Notes under the pieces: model-generated
The model's input: the letters and a program-made list of their open reading frames with translations, nothing else
Database searches by the model: none
Told to the model about the DNA's origin: nothing
Assembly: GCF_022348185.1 (NCBI RefSeq)
Contig: NZ_JAKRFD010000006.1
Location: forward strand, 220,879-284,878
DNA from: Epibacterium sp. Ofav1-8
Lineage (GTDB): Bacteria > Pseudomonadota > Alphaproteobacteria > Rhodobacterales > Rhodobacteraceae
Direction: 5' to 3'
DNA: 64,000 nucleotides
Shown: in pieces, positions 28,654-38,913 of the stretch
Numbering within the stretch: the first letter of the stretch is position 1
Layout of the letters: every line of letters begins with the position of its first letter
Program-made: the position numbers and the translations under genes

Positions 28654-30351
28654 ATGCCCCATGATGGACAATTGGATGGACAGGATATGACCCCCACGAC
28701 GCCGCTGCTGCCAGACCTTCTGTCGCTGACCGAGGGCGCTCTGGCGCCGCTGGATGCGCTGCTGGAGATCGCAACATCGCGGGTGCGTGAGACCGTCAGC
28801 GATGGCGGGCGCGTGTCGGGCGCTCTGGTCGAGCAGAATCAATACGCTGCCCATGGGCTCGCGTGGCTGGCCACCTATGTCTACGCCCTGCGTCAAATGC
28901 ACCGCTGGGCCGAGGCGCTCTCGGGCGCGGGCAAGTTTGGCGAGATGGAGCAGCTGATCCACCAGATCGCCTTTGGAGAATGCCTCTGGCAGATCTACGG
29001 CGGCATTCAGATGAATCAGGGCGAGGTTCTGCGCCTGCAGGATCTGGGTCTCAGCCAGGATGACCAGCGCGCGATGATGGCACCGGCGGTGATGACGCTG
29101 ACGCAGTCCGGCAATACGCAGGCAGCGCGCGTGCGTCTGGTCGAACTGATGGAGCAGCAATCTGGTAGCACCATGTTCGGCACCTCCGGTCTGGACGAGG
29201 AGCTGGAGATGATCCGCGACCAGTTCCGCCGCTACGCGCAGGAGAAGGTCGAGCCCTTTGCCCATGACTGGCACCTCAAGGACGAGTTGATCCCGATCGA
29301 GGTGATTGAGGAGCTGGCGGAGATGGGGGTCTTTGGCCTGACCATCCCGGAGGAGTTTGGCGGCTTTGGCCTGTCCAAGGCCTCGATGTGCGTGGTCTCC
29401 GAGGAGCTGTCGCGTGGCTATATCGGGGTGGGCAGCCTTGGTACGCGGTCCGAGATCGCCGCCGAGTTGATCCTCGCCGGGGGCACCGACGCCCAGAAAG
29501 CGAACTGGCTGCCCAAGATCGCCAGCGCGGAGATCCTGCCGACCGCTGTTTTCACCGAGCCGAACACGGGGTCTGACCTCGGCTCTCTGCGCACCCGTGC
29601 AGTCAAGGATGACAATGGCGATTACACGATCACCGGCAACAAGACCTGGATCACCCACGCGGCGCGGACCCATGTGATGACGCTCCTGGCGCGGACCGAT
29701 CCGGAGACCACCGACCATCGCGGCCTGTCGATGTTCCTGGCGGAGAAGGTGCCGGGCACGGATGAGAACCCGTTCCCGACCGAGGGTATGACCGGTGGTG
29801 AGATCGAGGTCTTGGGTTATCGCGGCATGAAGGAATACGAACTGGCCTTCGATGGCTTCCACGTGAAGGGCGAGAACCTCTTGGGCGGCGAAGAAGGCAA
29901 GGGCTTCAAACAGCTGATGGAGACCTTTGAGAGCGCCCGCATCCAGACCGCGGCGCGGGCCATCGGGGTGGCGCAATCGGCGCTGGATATCTCCATGCAA
30001 TACGCGCAGGACCGCAAGCAATTCGGCAAGGCGCTGATCAACTTCCCCCGGGTGTCGTCGAAGCTGGCGATGATGGCGGCCGAGATCATGGTGGCGCGGC
30101 AGCTCACGTATTTCTCGGCATGGGAAAAAGATAACGGCCACCGCTGCGATCTGGAGGCTGGGATGGCAAAGCTCCTTGGCGCACGAGTGGCCTGGGCGGC
30201 GGCGGACAACGGGTTGCAGATCCATGGCGGCAACGGCTTCGCGCTGGAATACAAGATTTCCCGCGTGCTGTGTGATGCGCGCATTTTGAATATCTTTGAA
30301 GGTGCGGCAGAGATCCAGGCGCAGGTGATCGCGCGGCGACTGCTGGCCTAG
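28654..30351 (+). CDS. mcd: (2S)-methylsuccinyl-CoA dehydrogenase (ethylmalonyl-CoA pathway)
   Basis: A 565-residue FAD acyl-CoA dehydrogenase. The catalytic domain (about 185-565) has FTEPNTGSDLGSLRT, NKTWITHAA, YAQDRKQFGKALINFP and IHGGNGFALEYKISRVL. The first 170 or so residues are an unusual helical extension, which is the mark of methylsuccinyl-CoA dehydrogenase, the oxidising step of the ethylmalonyl-CoA pathway for acetate and other C2 units. I start at ATG 28654 because GAGGAGG lies 6 bases upstream. Electrons probably go to the EtfAB made at 40888-42575. Confidence 0.88.
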   Translation: MPHDGQLDGQDMTPTTPLLPDLLSLTEGALAPLDALLEIATSRVRETVSDGGRVSGALVEQNQYAAHGLAWLATYVYALRQMHRWAEALSGAGKFGEMEQLIHQIAFGECLWQIYGGIQMNQGEVLRLQDLGLSQDDQRAMMAPAVMTLTQSGNTQAARVRLVELMEQQSGSTMFGTSGLDEELEMIRDQFRRYAQEKVEPFAHDWHLKDELIPIEVIEELAEMGVFGLTIPEEFGGFGLSKASMCVVSEELSRGYIGVGSLGTRSEIAAELILAGGTDAQKANWLPKIASAEILPTAVFTEPNTGSDLGSLRTRAVKDDNGDYTITGNKTWITHAARTHVMTLLARTDPETTDHRGLSMFLAEKVPGTDENPFPTEGMTGGEIEVLGYRGMKEYELAFDGFHVKGENLLGGEEGKGFKQLMETFESARIQTAARAIGVAQSALDISMQYAQDRKQFGKALINFPRVSSKLAMMAAEIMVARQLTYFSAWEKDNGHRCDLEAGMAKLLGARVAWAAADNGLQIHGGNGFALEYKISRVLCDARILNIFEGAAEIQAQVIARRLLA

Positions 30352-30464
30352 AAGACGCAAATAGCACTGCGCCTGGCCATGGGTGGCCCCCCTCCCGTGG
30401 GGACGTCGAGCATTTTCGTCAAATTGCCCGGCGCATCTGGAGAGATTTGTGATATCGCTCCGGT

Positions 30465-31157
30465 ATGATGCGCTTCCTTTTCCTCTGCCTGCTCTTCCTG
30501 AGTGCCTGCGGCGATAGCCCCGTTGGGCGCGAGGCCCGCATTCTCGCTATGGGCGATTCCATGATGGCGTGGAACAGCCTTGGCGGACAGTCGATCCCGG
30601 ATGTTGTCGCGGATCAGTTGGGAGAGCCCGTCGTTGATCGTTCCGTGTCGGGCGCGCGGATGATCTACCGCCTGCCGATCAGCGGTGCCGCGGGCCTGTC
30701 GATCCCGAAGCAATATCGCGCGGGCCCTTGGGACTGGGTGATCCTCAGCGGTGGCGGCAACGATCTGTGGCTGGGGTGCGGCTGCGGTCAGTGTGACCGG
30801 AAGATGGATAGGCTGATCTCCGAAGATACCACGACCGGGGCCTTCCCGGAGCTTGTGTCCCGCATCCGCCAGGACGGCGCGCGTGTGATCTTGCTGGGCT
30901 ACTTGCGCACTCCGGGCCGGTCCTCCCCGATCGAGAGCTGTCGTGACGAAGGCGATGAGCTGGATGCCCGTCTATTGAGACTGGCCCAAGCAGACGCAGC
31001 CGTGACCTTCCTGCCTGCGGCCGACCTGGTGCCTCATGGCGATCTGAGCTTTCATGCGCTTGATCGCATCCACCCTTCGCCCAAGGCCAGCCGGATCATC
31101 GGCGGCAGGGTGGCAGAGGTCATTCGGTTGGCGCCTGATCCCATTAAATCTCAGTAA
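30465..31157 (+). CDS. SGNH/GDSL-family lipoprotein hydrolase
   Basis: A 230-residue protein with a lipobox (FLFLCLLFLSAC, Cys15), so it is membrane-anchored. AMGDSMMAWN is the GDS motif, SGGGNDLWL the GxND block and LDRIHPSPKAS the catalytic Asp-His. A lipase or esterase of the SGNH superfamily; the substrate is unknown. Several Cys (LGCGCGQCDRK) suggest a disulfide. Alone, converging on pckA. Confidence 0.8.
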   Translation: MMRFLFLCLLFLSACGDSPVGREARILAMGDSMMAWNSLGGQSIPDVVADQLGEPVVDRSVSGARMIYRLPISGAAGLSIPKQYRAGPWDWVILSGGGNDLWLGCGCGQCDRKMDRLISEDTTTGAFPELVSRIRQDGARVILLGYLRTPGRSSPIESCRDEGDELDARLLRLAQADAAVTFLPAADLVPHGDLSFHALDRIHPSPKASRIIGGRVAEVIRLAPDPIKSQ

Positions 31158-31209
31158 GTACTTCGGTCCGTCAGATCGGACAGGCAGCGCCCGAATTTTT
31201 GGAACGCAA

Positions 31210-31234
31210 AAGCCCCCGCCGAGGCGAGGGCTTA
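31210..31234 (-). terminator. Rho-independent terminator of pckA
   Basis: A GC-rich stem around GAGG or TCGG, read on the minus strand as AAGCCCTCGCC-loop-GGCGGGGGCTT followed by TTGCG. It lies just after the pckA stop and serves the minus-strand gene; a short T run follows. Confidence 0.75.
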
Positions 31235-31257
31235 CTGACTTCACGACAGCGGCGGGA

Positions 31258-32856
<1,599 letters not shown>

Positions 32857-33243
32857 CTTGTGTCTCTCCTGGGTGTCGGCCTGTTGCGTAGGATTGCGGC
32901 CGCATGGAACTTTCGCTGCGCCGAACGGCGCCGAGGCGCAATAATAGCACCTCTTGCCCGGGTCTTAACATGAGGTTTTGCAGGAAGAACAGGACGCTTT
33001 GGCGACGTTAGCGCAACCACGCAAACCTTTAGCGCCACCAGAAGTTTCGCATAGTGAACGATGCTGTTTCACACGCGTGTCACTGATGTTTCACGACCGC
33101 GTCTTTAACGATTGCTAAGACATTTTTGCGTCAATGGGCGCCAAGATTTTGCCTGATTCGTTAATCAGGGATTGATTCGGGGCGTCTTCCACGCGACAAA
33201 GGACGCAAAACAAACGAATAATGAGCAGATAAGGGCAAATCCG
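32857..33243. promoter_or_regulatory. pckA-chvI divergent regulatory region
   Basis: 387 bp holding both promoters. Visible structure: direct repeats TGTTTCAC at 33065-33072 and 33087-33094 (22 bp apart, about two helical turns), an inverted GTGAA...TTTCAC pair at 33054-33072, a palindrome ACACGCGTGT at 33071-33080, and a 7-bp inverted repeat CCTGATT/AATCAGG at 33152-33169, 75 bp before the chvI ATG. Any of these could bind ChvI or another regulator; none is proven. Confidence 0.5.
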
Positions 33244-33945
33244 ATGTCAAAGATTGCTTTGGTCGATGACGACAGGAACATCCTGACCTCGGTGTCGATG
33301 ACACTGGAGGCCGAAGGGTTCGAAGTCGAAACCTATAATGACGGGCAGGCGGCACTCGACGCGTTCAACAAGAAACTGCCGGATATGGCAGTTCTGGACA
33401 TCAAGATGCCCCGCATGGATGGCATGGACCTGTTGCAGCGTCTGCGGCAGAAAAGTCAGATGCCGGTGATCTTCCTGACCTCGAAGGATGACGAGATCGA
33501 CGAGGTTCTGGGCCTGCGCATGGGGGCGGACGACTACGTCAAGAAACCCTTTTCGCAACGGCTTCTGGTGGAACGCATCCGGGCGCTGCTGCGCCGCCAG
33601 GAGGCCGTCGCCACCGATGAGGTCGGCACGGCGCCGGAGACCAAGGTGATGGAGCGCGGCCACCTGCGGATGGACCCGCTGCGCCACGCGGTGAGCTGGA
33701 AAGGCCAGGACGTGTCCCTGACCGTGACCGAGTTCCTGCTGTTGCAAGCGCTGGCGCAACGTCCCGGATTTGTCAAAAGCCGCGATCAACTGATGGATGT
33801 GGCCTATGATGATCAGGTCTATGTGGACGACCGCACCATCGACAGCCATATCAAGCGTCTGCGCAAGAAGATGCGCAGCGCCGATGCGGATTTCGCGGCG
33901 ATCGAGACCCTCTATGGGATCGGCTACCGCTATAACGAAGAGTAA
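33244..33945 (+). CDS. chvI: Response regulator ChvI
   Basis: A 233-residue OmpR-type regulator: receiver domain with phospho-acceptor Asp52 in [10 protein letters not shown], Lys in VKKPF, and a C-terminal winged helix (about 140-232). In rhizobia and Agrobacterium the ChvI-ChvG pair responds to acid, envelope state and host entry. I start at ATG 33244; an upstream ATG at 33172 would only add a non-conserved leader. Next gene is chvG 39 bp away. Confidence 0.93.
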   Translation: MSKIALVDDDRNILTSVSMTLEAEGFEVETYNDGQAALDAFNKKLPDMAVLDIKMPRMDGMDLLQRLRQKSQMPVIFLTSKDDEIDEVLGLRMGADDYVKKPFSQRLLVERIRALLRRQEAVATDEVGTAPETKVMERGHLRMDPLRHAVSWKGQDVSLTVTEFLLLQALAQRPGFVKSRDQLMDVAYDDQVYVDDRTIDSHIKRLRKKMRSADADFAAIETLYGIGYRYNEE

Positions 33946-33984
33946 GGTCCCGGTGGTCGGGAGCTTTGGCGGAGATAGGCGCGC

Positions 33985-35721
33985 ATGCGCGACTCGAGCG
34001 TGACTGACAATGACCGGCTTTCGGGCCGGGACCGACGCCGCGATGGTGATGTGGTACTGGGCGATGACTGGGTCGCCCCGGAGCAGACGGTCGGACGGGA
34101 GATGCAGGCGCGCCGGGCCCGCAGAGGGCTGTTTTCCCTGCGCAGTTCGCCGCTGACCCGCAAGATCATCACCTTCAACCTGATTGCCCTGATCATTCTT
34201 GTATCCGGCATCCTGTACCTGAATTCCTCCCGTCAGAGCTTGGTGTACCAACGTCTCGGCACGCTGGTGTCGGAGGCGATGCTGGCGTCGGATGTGCTGG
34301 AAGCGGAACTGCCCGCCGAAAGTGCCGTCAGCCTGGCGGCAGGCGAGGGCATTGATGTCTCCGGGGCGCTGCAAAGCCTGTCGTTGCGCGGCGGGGTCGA
34401 GGTCTTTGTCTATGACGCCGACCTGACGCTGGTGGGGCGACAGCAGGGGGTGATGCGCGCCGATGCGCTGAACCGGCTGAATGAAAACGACGAAGGGCGC
34501 ACGCTGATCACCGATTCGCTGACCGCGATCTGGACGGCGCTGGGCGGCGGCAACCGCGCGGCGACCCCTCCGGATGTGATCGAAATACCCGAAGCGCAAT
34601 TGGCAGATCTGACCCAGCGCGCCCTGGCAGAGGGCACGCAGGTCAGCGCGGTGCCGGATACGGCGGGGGGCACTGTCTATGCAGCGGCGACTCCGATTCT
34701 GCACTTGGGCAACACCGCGGGGGTTCTGGTCATGACCTCGGCCACCGGCGAAATCGACCGGCTGGTCCGCAGCGAGCGGGAACGGGTGTTGCAGATGTTC
34801 GTGGTGGCGCTGCTGGTCTCCGTCGGGCTGAGCCTGGTGCTGGCCTCCACGATCGCCAACCCGCTGGCCGATCTGGCAGAGGCGGCAGAGCTGGGCAAGG
34901 ATCGTGACAGCGACAAGGTCAAACCGGGACGCATCCGCATTCCGGACCTCTCCGCCCGCCCCGATGAAATTGGCCGATTGAGCCGGGCGCTGCGCGGAAT
35001 GGTAAAAGCGCTCTATAATCGTATCGATAGTAACGAACAATTTGCAGCTGATGTGGCACATGAGATCAAGAACCCTCTGGCCAGTTTGCAGTCTGCTGTT
35101 GGCACGCTGCGCATGGTTCATCGGGAGGACCAGCGGGAGAAGCTGATGGAAGTGATTGAACATGATGTGCGTCGTCTCGACCGGTTGGTGAGTGACATCT
35201 CCAACGCGTCGCGGTTGGATGCCGAACTGGTGAAGGAGGACGAGGAAGATTTCGACCTGCTGACCATGCTCGGGAATCTGAACCAGTATCTGGGCGAGGA
35301 TGCGCGCGGCAAGGGCATCGACTATATCACCGAGCTGCCGAATGAGCCGATTCTCATTCGCGGGCTGGAGGCGCGGCTGGCGCAGGTCTTTGTGAATCTG
35401 ATCACCAACGCGATCTCTTTCTGCGAAGAGGGCGACGCGATCCGGGTCTGGGCCCGCCGCCGCGACAATCGTGTGCTGGTGGTGGTCGAGGACACCGGCC
35501 CCGGCATTCCCGAACAGGCGCTGTCCAAGATCTTTAAACGCTTCTACTCGCAGCGTCCGGACGAGCATTTCGGCAACAACTCGGGCCTTGGCCTGGCGAT
35601 CTCCAAGCAGATCGTCGAGGCTCATGGGGGCGTGATCTGGGCCGAGAACATCCGCCCGACCGAAGCGGACCTGACCTCGGAACCCCTCGGCGCGCGTTTC
35701 GTGGTCGGCCTGCCGGTCTGA
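33985..35721 (+). CDS. chvG: Sensor histidine kinase ChvG
   Basis: A 578-residue membrane kinase. TM1 lies near 55-75, a periplasmic domain of about 200 residues follows, TM2 near 271-290 leads to a HAMP-like linker, then the phospho-acceptor His (about 358) in FAADVAHEIKNPLASLQSAV, and a HATPase domain with NLITNAISFC, DTGPGIPEQ and GLGLAISKQIVEAHGG. Partner of ChvI. It ends 4 bases before the next gene, so ChvGI-HprK-RapZ-PTS form one operon. Confidence 0.94.
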   Translation: MRDSSVTDNDRLSGRDRRRDGDVVLGDDWVAPEQTVGREMQARRARRGLFSLRSSPLTRKIITFNLIALIILVSGILYLNSSRQSLVYQRLGTLVSEAMLASDVLEAELPAESAVSLAAGEGIDVSGALQSLSLRGGVEVFVYDADLTLVGRQQGVMRADALNRLNENDEGRTLITDSLTAIWTALGGGNRAATPPDVIEIPEAQLADLTQRALAEGTQVSAVPDTAGGTVYAAATPILHLGNTAGVLVMTSATGEIDRLVRSERERVLQMFVVALLVSVGLSLVLASTIANPLADLAEAAELGKDRDSDKVKPGRIRIPDLSARPDEIGRLSRALRGMVKALYNRIDSNEQFAADVAHEIKNPLASLQSAVGTLRMVHREDQREKLMEVIEHDVRRLDRLVSDISNASRLDAELVKEDEEDFDLLTMLGNLNQYLGEDARGKGIDYITELPNEPILIRGLEARLAQVFVNLITNAISFCEEGDAIRVWARRRDNRVLVVVEDTGPGIPEQALSKIFKRFYSQRPDEHFGNNSGLGLAISKQIVEAHGGVIWAENIRPTEADLTSEPLGARFVVGLPV

Positions 35722-35725
35722 CCCG

Positions 35726-36184
35726 GTGGCCCTGCGCGCCAAGGATGCAACAACACTGCACGCCAGTTGCGTCGCGCTCGATGGGCGCGGCGTTCTGATT
35801 TGTGGCACGTCCGGAAGTGGCAAATCGACGCTGGCGCTGGAATTGATGTCGCGGGGCGCGGCGCTTGTGGCGGATGATCGCACCGAGGTGAGCCGATCCC
35901 AAACGCAGCTGTTCGCCCGCGCACCGGAGGCGATTTCGGGCCTGATCGAGGCGCGTGGTGTTGGTCTCTTGAAGGCGGCAGCCGTGGCGGAGGTACAACT
36001 CCATCTCATTGTCGACATGGATGAACTTGAAACGCAGCGGCTCCCACGCCACGTAACCAAACAGATGCTGGGGGTGACGCTGCCCCTGTTGAAGCGCGTG
36101 GATGCGCGCCATTTTCCAGCGGCGCTGATCCAATATCTGAAAGGCGGAGCCATTGACCCCGACGGAGATCGAGACCGGCCCTGA
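35726..36184 (+). CDS. hprK: Short HPr kinase-like protein
   Basis: A 152-residue, alphaproteobacterial-length HPr kinase lacking the N-terminal domain of the Gram-positive enzyme. The Walker [19 protein letters not shown] and a later LVADDRTEV are intact. It phosphorylates HPr on a serine in other bacteria and controls the regulatory PTS. GTG 35726 is the start: no in-frame ATG lies near. It overlaps the rapZ start by 32 bases. Confidence 0.88.
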   Translation: MALRAKDATTLHASCVALDGRGVLICGTSGSGKSTLALELMSRGAALVADDRTEVSRSQTQLFARAPEAISGLIEARGVGLLKAAAVAEVQLHLIVDMDELETQRLPRHVTKQMLGVTLPLLKRVDARHFPAALIQYLKGGAIDPDGDRDRP

Positions 36185-37067
36185 CACGGCCCCTGCTGGC
36201 GCCTCGCCGCGCCCACCTCTGGTGCTGGTGACCGGCCCATCGGGGGCCGGGCGGACCACGGCGATCAACGTGCTGGAGGATCTGGATTTCGAGGCGATCG
36301 ACAATTTGCCGCTGCGGCTGGTGCCGGGGCTGGTGGATGCGGGCGGCGCAGATCGGCCTTTGGTGCTGGGGCTTGATCCACGCAACCGTGATTTCTCGAC
36401 CGAGGCGCTGGTGGATCTGATCGACAGGCTGAAGGCGCGCCGCAGTTTCGAGACCACGGTGTTCTACCTGGATGCAAAGCCCGAGGTGTTGCTGCGGCGT
36501 TTCTCGGAAACGCGACGCCGGCATCCGTTGTCGCCCGCCGAAAGCCCGGAGCTGGGCGTCGCGCGGGAGCTGGACCTGATGCGCCCGATCCGGGATCGCG
36601 CGGACATGCTGGTGGACACGTCGGAGCTGAACGTGCACCAGCTGCGCGCGGAGGTGGAGCAGCTCTTTGCGCCGAAGGGACGCATGCTGGCCGTGGCGTT
36701 GCACAGTTTTTCCTACAAACGGGGGATCCCCCGCAGCGTCGATATGGTGTTCGATTGCCGGTTTCTCGCCAACCCGTATTGGGACCCTGCGCTGCGCGAC
36801 TATGACGGGCGGGACCAGGTGGTACAGGATCACGTGCGCGCGGATGCACGGTTCCAGGGCTTCTTTGACCGGGTCCTCGATCTGACGCTGAGTTTGCTCC
36901 CTGCCTATCGGGAGGAGGGGAAGTCGCATTTTTCCATTGCCTTTGGCTGCACAGGTGGGCAACACCGTTCCGTCACATTGGCGGAAACACTGGCAAAGGC
37001 CCTTGCGCGCGAGGGGCAGCAGGTGTCAATTAGGCACCGCGAGCTGCCTGGCCAGCAATTGAAGTGA
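36153..37067 (+). CDS. rapZ: RNase adapter protein RapZ
   Basis: A 304-residue RapZ/YvcJ family nucleotide-binding protein (in E. coli it recruits RNase E to a small RNA; in others it binds UDP-GlcNAc). The P-loop is [26 protein letters not shown]: Arg replaces the usual Lys of GKS/T. The C-terminal [23 protein letters not shown] is strongly conserved. The start is TTG 36153 after AAGGCGGAG; it begins inside hprK. Next gene is an EIIA. Confidence 0.9.
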   Translation: MTPTEIETGPDTAPAGASPRPPLVLVTGPSGAGRTTAINVLEDLDFEAIDNLPLRLVPGLVDAGGADRPLVLGLDPRNRDFSTEALVDLIDRLKARRSFETTVFYLDAKPEVLLRRFSETRRRHPLSPAESPELGVARELDLMRPIRDRADMLVDTSELNVHQLRAEVEQLFAPKGRMLAVALHSFSYKRGIPRSVDMVFDCRFLANPYWDPALRDYDGRDQVVQDHVRADARFQGFFDRVLDLTLSLLPAYREEGKSHFSIAFGCTGGQHRSVTLAETLAKALAREGQQVSIRHRELPGQQLK

Positions 37068-37076
37068 GAGAGCCGC

Positions 37077-37484
37077 TTGATCGGGATCGTGATCGTCGCA
37101 CACGGAGGTTTGGCCAAGGAATACCTGGCCGCCGTTGAACATGTTGTTGGGCGCCAGCCTGCGCTGATGGCGATTGCCATCGGCCCTGAAGACGACCGCG
37201 ATGCCAAGCAGGACGAGATCTGTTCGGCAGCGAACTCCGTCGACATCGGCGACGGCGTGGTTGTGGTGACGGATCTGTTTGGGGGCAGCCCCTCGAATCT
37301 CAGCCTGCGCGCCTGTGCACCCGCCAATCGCCGGATTCTCTACGGCGCCAATCTCCCCATGCTGATCAAACTGGCAAAGTCCCGCCATCTGCCGGTGGCG
37401 GATGCGGTGCGTCACGCAATGGAAGCGGGGCGCAAGTATATCAATTCTCAAAATGTGAACCCCGAAGGGGGAGCGGCAGAATAA
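37077..37484 (+). CDS. manX: PTS EIIA component, mannose type
   Basis: A 135-residue EIIA-Man domain alone, with no EIIB, C or D. The phospho-acceptor His is in IVIVAHGGLAKEYL (residue 9), and VVVVTDLFGGSPSNLS is the second signature. Such free EIIA proteins receive phosphate from HPr and act as regulators in alphaproteobacteria. Start TTG 37077; the conserved MIGIVIVAHGG begins there. It ends where ptsH starts. Confidence 0.9.
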   Translation: MIGIVIVAHGGLAKEYLAAVEHVVGRQPALMAIAIGPEDDRDAKQDEICSAANSVDIGDGVVVVTDLFGGSPSNLSLRACAPANRRILYGANLPMLIKLAKSRHLPVADAVRHAMEAGRKYINSQNVNPEGGAAE

Positions 37485-37754
37485 ATGGCTCGAAAAACAC
37501 TCAAAATCATAAATGAAAAGGGCCTGCACGCCCGCGCCTCGGCCAAGCTGGTGGAGGTTGTCGAGGGCTTTGACGCATCTGCCGAAGTGGTCAAGGACGG
37601 CATGTCCGCCTCCGGCGACAGTATCATGGGGCTTTTGATGTTGGCAGCGTCCAAGGGAACGACTATTGACGTCGAAACCTCGGGACCGGACGCGGATGCG
37701 TTGGCCTCTGCCGTCGAAGCCTTGGTGGCTGACAAGTTCGGCGAAGGCTACTAG
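37485..37754 (+). CDS. ptsH: Phosphocarrier HPr
   Basis: An 89-residue HPr. The phospho-His is in INEKGLHARASAKLVE (His near 15) and the regulatory serine region is KDGMSASGDSIMGLLMLAA. It carries phosphate from EI (not in this window, so presumably ptsP elsewhere) to EIIA. The absence of sugar permeases makes this a regulatory PTS, controlled by HprK and ChvGI in the same operon. Confidence 0.93.
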   Translation: MARKTLKIINEKGLHARASAKLVEVVEGFDASAEVVKDGMSASGDSIMGLLMLAASKGTTIDVETSGPDADALASAVEALVADKFGEGY

Positions 37755-37785
37755 TCTGTCGGAACGGTCCAAAAAGACGGGACGG

Positions 37786-38700
37786 GTGAAAGTGGCTGAC
37801 ACCGCGCATAACAACAACTCCGGCCTCGCGCCGCAGGACACGCAGGCCCCCAAGGGCACATCCACGGGCGAGATCTATGATCGGCGCACCCTGACCTATG
37901 CCAATTCCTTCGATGATCGCTGGACCTCGCTGGCGATCCGTACGCTGGAGTGGGTCACGGGCAAGTTCACCATCCTGCGCATGGTGTCGAAATTCGAAAA
38001 GCGCAATGCCGACTACCGCGGCAACAAGTTCTGGCGCGGGGCGCTGGATGTCATGGGCATCAAGCTGCAAACGCCCGAGGAACAGATCCAGCGTATCCCC
38101 GAGGAGGGGCCGGTGGTGGTCGTGGCCAACCATCCGCACGGCATGGTGGACGGCATGATCTTTGCCGATCTGATTGGTCGGAGGCGTCTGGACTATCGTA
38201 TCCTGACGCGGTCGGTCCTGACCGGGCTGGACGAGGCCGCAACGTCTTTCATGATCCCGGTGCCCTTCCCGCATGATCCGGATGCGCAGCGCAAGATGGT
38301 GGAAATGCGCGCCAAGGCGATGGCCCATCTGAAGGAGGGCGGCGTCGTGGCGCTGTTCCCGTCCGGCGTGGTGATGTCCTCTGACAGCTGGTGGGGTCCG
38401 GCGGTGGAGCGGGAGTGGAATGTGTTCACCGCACAGCTGATCCGCCGGTCCGGCGCCAAGGTGGTGCCGATGTTCTTCCCCGGGCGAAACTCGCGCGCCT
38501 ATCAGATTGCCTGTCAGGTCTCGCCGATACTGCGGCAGGGGTTGCTGCTGCATGAGATCGTGCGGTCCTGCAACAAACCCCAGGCCCCTGTGGTAGGGGA
38601 GGCGCTGACGGAGGCGCAGATGGAACGTCTGCACAGCGATCCGCGCGGTTTCATGGCCTGGCTGCGGGAGCACACGCTCAGCCTGGGCCAGAAAGACTGA
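37786..38700 (+). CDS. Lysophospholipid acyltransferase (PlsC-like)
   Basis: A 304-residue acyltransferase. VVANHPHGMVDGM is the catalytic HxxxxxD-type motif of the hemolysin/OlsA-type branch, and VALFPSGVVMSS and GAKVVPMFFPGRNS are further blocks. It would acylate a lysolipid (phosphatidic acid or ornithine-lipid type). GTG 37786 is used as start because the longer frame runs antisense-like through ptsH; GTG 37792 is possible. It follows ptsH by 31 bp and may be in the same operon. Confidence 0.75.
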   Translation: MKVADTAHNNNSGLAPQDTQAPKGTSTGEIYDRRTLTYANSFDDRWTSLAIRTLEWVTGKFTILRMVSKFEKRNADYRGNKFWRGALDVMGIKLQTPEEQIQRIPEEGPVVVVANHPHGMVDGMIFADLIGRRRLDYRILTRSVLTGLDEAATSFMIPVPFPHDPDAQRKMVEMRAKAMAHLKEGGVVALFPSGVVMSSDSWWGPAVEREWNVFTAQLIRRSGAKVVPMFFPGRNSRAYQIACQVSPILRQGLLLHEIVRSCNKPQAPVVGEALTEAQMERLHSDPRGFMAWLREHTLSLGQKD

Positions 38701-38913
38701 GGTTGAAGGGCTTCTGAGTCACCAAAGCAGCAGCCCCGAAGCCCTCGCCCCTGATCCCGGCCTGGAAAAACCACCCCCATTCCGCAAGAAAAATAGCGGT
38801 TTCCACGCCCTTGGGGGCGCGGAGCCTCCGCGATTTGTCTGGCGGCCCGGGCGCGGCCTTGCCCGTTGGAGCTTAGGCGGCGAGGGCTCCGAAGCAGCAG
38901 CGAGAGCCGGGTT

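Noticed and set aside
33247..36240. A 997-residue minus-strand frame opposite chvI-chvG-hprK
   Set aside because: Runs across three clear plus-strand genes; composition (many Arg, Gln, His) is typical of antisense translation in GC-rich DNA.
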